In this document: piece by piece, positions 21,272 to 26,627 of the stretch
Numbering within the stretch: position 1 is the first letter of the stretch
Layout of the letters: the number at the start of each line of letters is the position of its first letter
Assembly: GCA_900556395.1 (NCBI GenBank)
Contig: USOQ01000036.1
Span: 1 to 26,627 of the forward strand
Direction: 5' to 3'
Length of the DNA: 26,627 nucleotides
Origin: Candidatus Segatella caccae
Lineage (GTDB): Bacteria > Bacteroidota > Bacteroidia > Bacteroidales > Bacteroidaceae
Position numbers and translations under genes: made by a program
The notes under the pieces: generated by a model
What the model was told of the DNA's origin: nothing
The model's database searches: none
The model's input: only the letters and a program-made list of their open reading frames with translations

Positions 21272-22438
21272 ATGAAGAAACAACAAATATGTATCCTTGG
21301 CTCTACGGGAAGTATCGGAACCCAGGCGCTCGACGTCATTGAGCAACATAGCGACCTGTACGAGGTGTACTGCCTAACGGCGAATCATCGTGTCAAGGAA
21401 CTGGCTCAGCAAGCCCATAAGTTCAAACCTGCTGCTGTGGTCATTGCTGACGAGGCACATTATGACGAGTTGAAAGACCTTCTGAGCGATGAGCCAGACA
21501 TCAAGGTGTATGCGGGTGCTCAGGCTCTTTGCGACATCGTCGAAGCCGACCCTATCGACATGGTACTTGCCGCTATGGTGGGCTTCTCTGGACTCGAACC
21601 AACCATTCATGCCATCAAGGCTCGCAAGAAGATATGTCTTGCCAACAAAGAGACTCTCGTGGTGGCTGGTGAGTTGATTTGTGCTTTGGCGCAACAATAT
21701 CATGCGCCAATCTTGCCTGTAGATAGTGAGCATAGTGCCATCTTCCAGAGTCTTGTGGGAGAGGATGACAATGAGATAGACAAGATATTACTCACCTGTT
21801 CAGGCGGACCTTTCCGCCATCACACCATGGAGCAGTTAGCTCAGGTGACAGCAGCCGATGCCCTCCGTCATCCTACCTGGGACATGGGTGCCAAGATCAC
21901 TATCGACTCGGCTTCGCTGATGAACAAGGGTTTCGAGGTGACTGAGGCCAAATGGCTCTTCGGCGTTCCTGCCGATAAGATAGAAGTGCTCATCCATCCG
22001 CAGAGTGTCGTGCACAGCGCAGTGCAGTTTGCCGATGGAGCCGTGAAGGCTCAGTTGGGTGTGCCCGATATGCGTCTGCCCATACAGTATGCCTTCTCCT
22101 TCCCCAAGCGCCTGCCTCTGCAGGGCGACCGTCTCGACTTGTTCAAGACCAAGGACTTGCAGTTCTTTGAGCCCGACTACGAGAAGTTTAAGTGTCTACG
22201 CTTGGCTTTCGAGGCTATCAAGAAAGGTGGCAACATGTCGTGCATAGTCAATGCAGCCAACGAGGTGGTCAATGCCGGCTTCCGCCGTGGCGAGTGTGGA
22301 TTCTTGCAGATGGGCGACATCATAGAGCAGGTAATGGCGAAAGCTACCTTCGACAGCCAGTCCGATCTCGACGTCTATCTGCAGACCGATGCTGAGGCCC
22401 GACGCATTGCTGCAGAACTGATGAAGAGTGCGTCATAA
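21272..22438 (+). CDS. dxr: 1-deoxy-D-xylulose 5-phosphate reductoisomerase
   Basis: A 388-residue enzyme of the MEP isoprenoid pathway converting DXP to MEP with NADPH. The dinucleotide loop is ILGSTGSIGTQALDVI, then ANKETLVVAGELI and the metal ligands Asp151 and Glu153 in PVDSEHSAIFQSL. A third metal Glu lies in MNKGFEVTEAKWLFG, and the substrate loop HPQSVVHSAVQFADG follows. All catalytic positions appear intact. The MEP pathway supplies the undecaprenyl lipid used by the glycan genes elsewhere in this window. It is 55 bases after rimM and 156 bases before the rseP-like gene. Confidence 0.97.
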   Translation: MKKQQICILGSTGSIGTQALDVIEQHSDLYEVYCLTANHRVKELAQQAHKFKPAAVVIADEAHYDELKDLLSDEPDIKVYAGAQALCDIVEADPIDMVLAAMVGFSGLEPTIHAIKARKKICLANKETLVVAGELICALAQQYHAPILPVDSEHSAIFQSLVGEDDNEIDKILLTCSGGPFRHHTMEQLAQVTAADALRHPTWDMGAKITIDSASLMNKGFEVTEAKWLFGVPADKIEVLIHPQSVVHSAVQFADGAVKAQLGVPDMRLPIQYAFSFPKRLPLQGDRLDLFKTKDLQFFEPDYEKFKCLRLAFEAIKKGGNMSCIVNAANEVVNAGFRRGECGFLQMGDIIEQVMAKATFDSQSDLDVYLQTDAEARRIAAELMKSAS

Positions 22439-22594
22439 TATAATGAAGGTGTGAGAGACGCTATATATATAATAAGGTGTGCACACTGTCAATCACGAAT
22501 TATCAATAAAGTTTATCAATCATAATCATGTTGAACGGCGGAAGGAGCCTCACAAAAGTCTCAGTTTTCTGCCTTCACAGTTCAAAGTAAAACA
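22439..22594. other. Spacer between dxr and the rseP-like gene
   Basis: A 156-base AT-rich gap containing an alternating stretch (CTATATATATAATAAGG) near 22460 and no ORF of note. No convincing terminator or TAnnTTTG promoter was seen, so read-through from dxr is the simplest reading. Confidence 0.4.
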
Positions 22595-23977
22595 ATGGAA
22601 ATATTCTTGATCAAGGCGCTTCAGCTCATGTTGGCGCTTTCCATATTGGTGTTGCTCCACGAGGGCGGTCACTTTTTCTTCTCCAAGCTCTTCGGTGTAA
22701 GAGTAGAGAAGTTCTATCTTTTCTTCGACCCTTGGTTCCATCTCTTCGAGTTCAAGCCCAAGAATTCGGACACTACCTACGGAATGGGTTGGCTGCCATT
22801 AGGCGGTTACTGCAAGATTTCGGGTATGATCGACGAGAGTTTCGATACCGAGCAGATGAAACAGCCCGAGCAACCCTGGGAGTTCCGCTCTAAGCCTGCT
22901 TGGCAGCGTCTGCTTATCATGATAGGTGGTGTGCTGGTCAACTTTGTGTTGGCGCTCTTCATCTATTCGATGATTCTCTTCCACTGGGGCGACGAGTACG
23001 TGGCTACTAAGGATATGAAGCAGGGAATGGCGTTCAACAGCGAGGCCAAGGCTTTGGGCTTTCAAGATCATGACATCCTTGTAGGTACTGAGGAAGGTGC
23101 TTTCAAGACCTACGATGGCGACATGTTCCGCGCGCTCTCTACCGCTCACAGAGTCGACATCATCCGCAATGGCAAGCCTATGAGCCTGCAGTTGCCTGGC
23201 GACATCAATATGCTGGGCATGTTCAAGGCTACTCCCCGTTTCGTGGAAATCTATCAGCCTCTTCGTATCGACAGTGTGGCTAAGGGTACACCTGCCGCCA
23301 AGATAGGTCTTACTCCTGCCGATAAGATTCTGAGCATCAATGGTAAGGCTGTTGAGACTTTCAATGCCTTTACCAATGAGATGGGCCGCATCGACGACCA
23401 GCTGGCTGCTGCCACTACTGCCAAGGACAGCGCAGCCATCCTCAATGCCCAGTTGACGGTGCTGAAAGCCAATGGCGACACTCTCTCTACTTACGTGCTG
23501 CTCGATGCTTCTGCGGGCTATGCTCGCATGGGATTTGTCAACCATAACATCATGCGCGACTACGAGGTGACTCACATCAAGTATGGATTCTTCGAGAGCT
23601 TCCCTGCTGGCATCAAGTATGGTTGGAATGTTCTTTCGGGCTATGTGGGTGACATGAAGTATGTCTTCTCTAAAGAGGGAGCCAAGAGTCTGGGTGGTTT
23701 TGGTGCTTTGGGAAGTCTCTTCCCACCCATGTGGGACTGGCATGCTTTCTGGTTGATGACTGCCTTCCTGAGCATCATCCTTGCCTTCATGAACATCCTG
23801 CCTATCCCAGCACTCGATGGTGGACACGTGTTCTTCCTCCTCTACGAGATGATAACAGGGCGCAAGCCTGGCGACAAGTTCCTTACTTATGCTGAGTATG
23901 CGGGCTTTACCATCCTCTTGCTCCTTCTCGTCGTTGCCAACCTCAATGATGTGTTGCGTCTTTTCGGCATCATTTAA
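22595..23977 (+). CDS. rseP: RseP-like site-2 zinc metalloprotease with one PDZ domain
   Basis: A 460-residue inner-membrane protease of the RseP/S2P family that cuts transmembrane anchors such as anti-sigma factors and signal-peptide remnants. Zinc ligands are His22 and His26 in HEGGH (catalytic Glu23), and the third is Asp408 in PIPALDGGH. Helices lie near residues 5-25, 105-127, 385-405 and 435-455. A periplasmic part carries a PDZ domain at about 215-285 (VAKGTPAAKIGLTPADKILS, then INGKAV). The motif has Gly where E. coli has Phe (HEFGH). Last gene of the operon, followed by a large hairpin. An anti-sigma target could be the small membrane protein encoded 1.2 kb downstream, but that is speculative. 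Confidence 0.93.
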   Translation: MEIFLIKALQLMLALSILVLLHEGGHFFFSKLFGVRVEKFYLFFDPWFHLFEFKPKNSDTTYGMGWLPLGGYCKISGMIDESFDTEQMKQPEQPWEFRSKPAWQRLLIMIGGVLVNFVLALFIYSMILFHWGDEYVATKDMKQGMAFNSEAKALGFQDHDILVGTEEGAFKTYDGDMFRALSTAHRVDIIRNGKPMSLQLPGDINMLGMFKATPRFVEIYQPLRIDSVAKGTPAAKIGLTPADKILSINGKAVETFNAFTNEMGRIDDQLAAATTAKDSAAILNAQLTVLKANGDTLSTYVLLDASAGYARMGFVNHNIMRDYEVTHIKYGFFESFPAGIKYGWNVLSGYVGDMKYVFSKEGAKSLGGFGALGSLFPPMWDWHAFWLMTAFLSIILAFMNILPIPALDGGHVFFLLYEMITGRKPGDKFLTYAEYAGFTILLLLLVVANLNDVLRLFGII

Positions 23978-23984
23978 GGAATAT

Positions 23985-24065
23985 ACTATAAATTAACTGA
24001 GTCCACTTTAAAAAGTACCCTTATGTTTTGATGGTACTTTTTAAAGTGGACTCTTAAATTATAGT
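23985..24065. terminator. Perfect 21-bp inverted repeat, terminator or MITE-like
   Basis: GAGTCCACTTTAAAAAGTACC (23999-24019, shown here only as its position and ends GAGTCC...GTACC) pairs without mismatch with 24033-24053 around a 13-base loop. The pairing extends outward imperfectly (ACTATAAATTAA and TTAAATTATAGT) to 23985-24065. It follows rseP by a few bases and would stop transcription in either direction. The length and perfect match are more than a terminator needs and recall paired transposon ends. Confidence 0.75.
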
Positions 24066-24141
24066 GTTGCGGAATTAAGGTTAAACAATTTCTCAAGACT
24101 CCATACTACAAGAATCAGCGCTGTTTTCAAATAAAATCAAT

Positions 24142-24149
24142 TATTTTTG
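24142..24149 (+). promoter_or_regulatory. Candidate -7 element of the sigma-factor operon (TATTTTTG)
   Basis: An exact TAnnTTTG match about 138 bases before the first gene of the operon. The -33 region offers only TTTT at 24124, with short spacing. It could give a long leader. Confidence 0.35.
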
Positions 24150-24286
24150 TTCCAGCAATGTCACCTTTCGCCCGTGCCGCTTGTTATATAAATGAACTGG
24201 TTCTGCAAGAAGCAACAAACGCACCGCTTCTGCACACAACGATATAACAAACAACAAGTAAAACAATTTAAAAACGAAAGAAGAAT

Positions 24287-24712
24287 ATGGATAATTTAGT
24301 AGAAATCTTGGTTCCGTTAGGAGTAGCAGTAGCCCTCCCGGTATGTATCGTGTCAATCATTTTCAGAAGCGCGATGGCGGCAGACCGCAACCGCAAGGAG
24401 ATAGTGCTCGCCGCATTGGAGAAGAACCCCAACCTCAACGTAGAAGACCTCTTGAAGGGCATGAAGAAGTCGGAGAAGCTTATCAAGGAGAAGCTTCTCG
24501 CCAGACTTGAACACGGCTGCCTCTGCTGTCTTATGGGCGTGGCGTTCATATTGCTCTACTTCTTCTGCGAAGTGATCAGAACAGATATGCTCCTTATCGT
24601 AGGTGCAGCGCTGATACCTATCGGCATCGCCTTCCTCATAAGCTACTTCGTAGGCCGCCATATGCTCGCCAAGGAGATGGAGGCAGAGCAGCAGAACATG
24701 AAGCAAGAGTAA
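24287..24712 (+). CDS. Small membrane protein upstream of sigma factor (DUF6249-like)
   Basis: A 141-residue membrane protein of unknown function. An N-terminal helix (about 7-28, VPLGVAVALPVCIVSIIF) is followed by a charged cytoplasmic stretch (about 30-75, with LEKNPNLNVEDLLKGMKKSE). Two further helices follow (about 79-98 and 105-127) and an acidic tail. The pattern of a membrane anchor plus a short helical NVEDLL segment resembles proteins annotated DUF6249 in Bacteroidetes, often beside sigma factors; that name is from memory and unchecked. The gap to the sigma gene is 6 bases, so the two are cotranscribed. Confidence 0.75.
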   Translation: MDNLVEILVPLGVAVALPVCIVSIIFRSAMAADRNRKEIVLAALEKNPNLNVEDLLKGMKKSEKLIKEKLLARLEHGCLCCLMGVAFILLYFFCEVIRTDMLLIVGAALIPIGIAFLISYFVGRHMLAKEMEAEQQNMKQE

Positions 24713-24718
24713 TAACGT

Positions 24719-25195
24719 ATGACGAGAGAACAATTCATAGCACTTGTGAAGAATGAGCAGGAGGCGTTGCGAGGCTTCCTGCTCGCCCTCTGCTGCGGCA
24801 AGCGCGACGATGCCGACGACATAGCGCAGGAGACGTTAGTGAAGGCTTACCTCTCTTCGTCGGCCTATCGGGACAAGGGCAAGTTTCGTGCGTGGCTGTT
24901 CACGATAGCACGCAACACCTTCCTCAACCACAAGGCAAGCAAGCGCACGTTCGACGACATCTCCGCAGCGCACAGCGTGGCGTCAGCAACGTCAGCCGAC
25001 TCCGCCTTCCGCCATCAGGAGCTGTACATGGCGCTCGCCACACTCTCGCCCAAGGAGCGTTCTGCAGTGGTGATGTTCTACATGAGCGGCTACTCGGTGA
25101 AGGAGATAGCCGACATCACCGACTGTACCATAGATGCCGTGAAGAAGCAACTCTCGCGCGGCAGAGACAACCTTAAAACAATATTAAACGTATGA
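24719..25195 (+). CDS. ECF-like RNA polymerase sigma factor
   Basis: A 158-residue sigma-70-family factor with only regions 2 and 4. Region 2 spans about residues 10-75: DDADDIAQETLVKAYL is region 2.2, and KGKFRAWLFTIARNTFLNH covers 2.3/2.4 with the usual FRAWLF-type motif. Region 4 is at about 105-155, with LSPKERSAVVMFYMSGYSV and the helix-turn-helix EIADITDCTIDAVKKQLSRG. Target promoters are unknown. It overlaps the next gene by ATGA (25192-25195), typical of a coupled sigma/anti-sigma pair. By hand count the lines at 24781 and 24961 are 80 of 120 G+C, higher than murA nearby. Confidence 0.93.
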   Translation: MTREQFIALVKNEQEALRGFLLALCCGKRDDADDIAQETLVKAYLSSSAYRDKGKFRAWLFTIARNTFLNHKASKRTFDDISAAHSVASATSADSAFRHQELYMALATLSPKERSAVVMFYMSGYSVKEIADITDCTIDAVKKQLSRGRDNLKTILNV

Positions 25196-25602
25196 AGAAA
25201 GATAAAGCACTTGAGGAACTCTTCCTCGCAGCCCAACCCACTTTTGACGATGGCGACGTATTCATAGCCAGACTCGAGAAACGCCTCGACGCCGTGGAGT
25301 ATCTGAAGCAGCACGAAGAAGCCTGCCGCAGACGTTACCGCTACGCCATGCTCGCTGCCTTCGTGCTCGGAGTTGTCCTGGGCGGAGGCGTTATAGCCGT
25401 TATGCTCGCCAAGCCAGCCGAACAGCCACTCTTTTCGTTCGGCGTGGAGAACGCCCTGCTCGTAGCGCTCGGACGGTATTCGCGATATGCAGTGCTCGTG
25501 CTCGTCTCGGGCCTTGTATGCTTCACGATAGTTAGTATAGTCAACATCGTAGTAGATTTGTTGAGTCTGCGCGACCAAACACGGGTTTATTGTGTTAGAT
25601 AA
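25192..25602 (+). CDS. Two-helix membrane protein, candidate anti-sigma factor
   Basis: A 136-residue protein I do not recognise by family. A soluble helical N-terminus of about 50 residues (LEELFLAAQPTFDDGDVF, then a basic/acidic helix up to RRRYRY) is followed by helix 1 (about 52-72, with a small-residue LGVVLGGGVIAVML). A short loop comes next, then helix 2 (about 98-120). Its start overlaps the stop of the sigma gene, so the two are translationally coupled. A cytoplasmic helical domain plus membrane anchor fits an anti-sigma factor, but no zinc HxxxCxxC motif is present. If membrane-anchored, it could be a substrate of an RseP-type protease. Confidence 0.8.
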   Translation: MKKDKALEELFLAAQPTFDDGDVFIARLEKRLDAVEYLKQHEEACRRRYRYAMLAAFVLGVVLGGGVIAVMLAKPAEQPLFSFGVENALLVALGRYSRYAVLVLVSGLVCFTIVSIVNIVVDLLSLRDQTRVYCVR

Positions 25603-25751
25603 ACGTTTTTATGCTTGTCTATTTGCGCATTTATGTCTAATTGATAATATATTCTTATTTCTATCTATCTTACTTCACCTCCTCGAAATGCAAACTGAGA
25701 GAAATGCAAAAATAAGTCACATTTTTGCGGACTATTTCTTATCGCGGACAG

Positions 25752-25794
25752 GGGTCTATATGCCACAATGAATAGGTGGCGTATAGACCCTTTT
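25752..25794 (+). terminator. Terminator hairpin between convergent units
   Basis: GGGTCTATATGCCAC (25752-25766) pairs with GTGGCGTATAGACCC (25776-25790) with one weak position and a 9-base loop, followed by TTTT. It ends the sigma operon. On the other strand the hairpin is followed by CCTGTCC, not a T-run, so it is best read as rightward. Confidence 0.8.
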
Positions 25795-25800
25795 GCAATA

Positions 25801-26627
25801 TTATACTTCTTTCCAATTAACCAATCCCTTTCCCATATCATCCAGTTCTATGGCAAGAGCTATCACCTTGCGCTTGTCTGCCTTAAAAGGTTCGGCATAC
25901 TGCTTGGCTTTCATCTGATCTTCGGCAGCATCCACGCCACCATTGTTGCTCAGCTTCAGCTCTAATACATAGATGAAGTTGGTGGTTTCTACCACCATAT
26001 CAATCCTGCCCGTAGCCATCATCTTTTCTACTTCCACTCGGCAGCCGATGGCATTGAAGATGGTGCTCAGAATCAAGCGGTAGCGCTCCTCCATATCCAT
26101 GCTGGCAAGTTTCTTGTTGCTGTAGGGAACGTCTGCAATGAGTGCCTTCAGGCATTTCATGGCTTCAGGAAGATTGTTAAGTTGAAGGGCAAGAAACAGA
26201 CCAGATTGAGTAGATTGGATGCCACCTGAACTTCGCAGCGTAAGTGCTGGTAATACCGTTTCATAAAGTGCTTGTTTTACTTCATTATTGGGGAATCCCA
26301 AAATGTAAACTCCCATCTGGTAATCCTTAATGGTGAGATAACCAGACTGATAGAGAAACAGTTCTGCTCCGCCACCCGTCACGTCTGAAGTCTCTATGAT
26401 GGTGCTCAACAGGGCACAATGATCAAAATCCTTTAAACGAATCTCCAGGTCATCCACAAACTTTAGGAGCAACGAGGTTGCCCCCGATGAAGCCCAGTAG
26501 TTCTTCAAATCAGAATCTGCCAAGGCATTGATGAGACTGAACGGGTTGAATACATCCACCATATTGCGGCGGCTGAAATGATAGCCGTCATAATATGCCG
26601 TCAGTTGTGCTACAGCTTCATCGAATG
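25801..26627 (-). CDS. AAA-ATPase-like / PD-(D/E)XK nuclease-like protein, 5' end missing
   Basis: A gene cut by the right edge of the window. The frame stays open from the stop at 25801 past the first internal Met at 26562 to the last base. The visible part begins FDEAVAQLTAYYDGYHFS and VFNPFSLINALADSDLKNYW, the end of the AAA-ATPase-like domain. The C-terminal third is a PD-(D/E)XK-like nuclease module, with GRIDMVVETTNFIYVLELK as the Asp...Glu-x-Lys motif and a downstream QYAEPF helix. Family members are about 520 residues and present in many copies in Bacteroidetes. Their role is unknown, possibly defence or mobile DNA. The start codon and ATP-binding loop lie outside the window. Confidence 0.9.
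   Translation of the reverse strand, partial: FDEAVAQLTAYYDGYHFSRRNMVDVFNPFSLINALADSDLKNYWASSGATSLLLKFVDDLEIRLKDFDHCALLSTIIETSDVTGGGAELFLYQSGYLTIKDYQMGVYILGFPNNEVKQALYETVLPALTLRSSGGIQSTQSGLFLALQLNNLPEAMKCLKALIADVPYSNKKLASMDMEERYRLILSTIFNAIGCRVEVEKMMATGRIDMVVETTNFIYVLELKLSNNGGVDAAEDQMKAKQYAEPFKADKRKVIALAIELDDMGKGLVNWKEV

Larger units (their letters stand above)
23978..24286. other. Intergenic region with inverted repeat and sigma-operon leader
   Basis: 309 bases without a gene. The left third is the large inverted repeat at 23985-24065. The rest holds a TATTTTTG -7 candidate at 24142-24149 and a small AGAAGC/GCTTCT inverted repeat near 24206-24230. The purine-rich stretch before the ATG at 24287 has no Shine-Dalgarno sequence. 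Confidence 0.5.

Noticed and set aside
22799..23827. 342-codon minus-strand open frame inside the rseP-like gene
   Set aside because: It is a shadow of a well-conserved protease gene. No family features are visible in the translation.
1..26627. tRNA, rRNA, integrase, phage or complete insertion-sequence genes
   Set aside because: None was recognised on either strand. The only traces of mobile DNA are the palindromic repeats.

Overview
The window looks like chromosome of a Bacteroidales bacterium, most likely Prevotellaceae (Prevotella/Segatella-like). The reasons are promoters of the Bacteroidetes type (TTTG about 20 bases before TAnnTTTG), almost no Shine-Dalgarno sequences, a DUF4290 gene between tsaB and murA, a MurA with Asp in place of the fosfomycin-target Cys, and an AAA-ATPase/PD-(D/E)XK gene of the kind common in this group. 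The genus is an inference.

Layout. 1-544 is gene-free apart from one doubtful 32-codon ORF, and holds several promoter-like motifs. 545-1981 (+) encodes a secreted sialate O-acetylesterase-type SGNH esterase. 2195-3295 (-) is a GT4 glycosyltransferase and 3367-4815 (+) a polysaccharide flippase; they diverge from a compact pair of overlapping promoters. From 16758 down to 4835 every gene is on the minus strand. In transcription order these are gmk, nadD, a phosphoethanolamine-transferase-like membrane enzyme, two acyltransferase-3 proteins, a UbiA-family prenyltransferase of the polyprenyl-phosphate phosphoribosyltransferase type, a HAD phosphatase, a GtrA protein, two paralogous polytopic GT-C-like proteins and a GT2 glycosyltransferase. 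yicC lies just upstream, with its own terminator before gmk.

From 17997 to 23977 (+) runs a housekeeping and envelope operon: tsaB, a DUF4290 gene, murA, rimM, dxr and an rseP-like protease. It ends at a large perfect inverted repeat. 24287-25602 (+) is a small three-gene unit (membrane protein, ECF-like sigma factor, probable anti-sigma-like membrane protein) with locally high GC. It ends at a hairpin facing a truncated AAA-ATPase/PD-(D/E)XK gene that runs off the right edge.

How the genes fit together. The 4835-15512 block reads as a surface-glycan module. UbiA plus the HAD phosphatase would make a polyprenyl-phosphate-pentose, GtrA could move it across the membrane, the GT-C-like paralogs could use it outside, GT2/GT4 and the flippase would build and export an oligosaccharide, and the acyltransferases and the phosphoethanolamine-type transferase would decorate it. 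No DprE1/DprE2 epimerase genes are present, so ribose or an epimerase encoded elsewhere is implied. Three copies of an AGGAGTTAA-rich palindromic repeat sit between genes of this block, and a second palindromic repeat family occurs twice.
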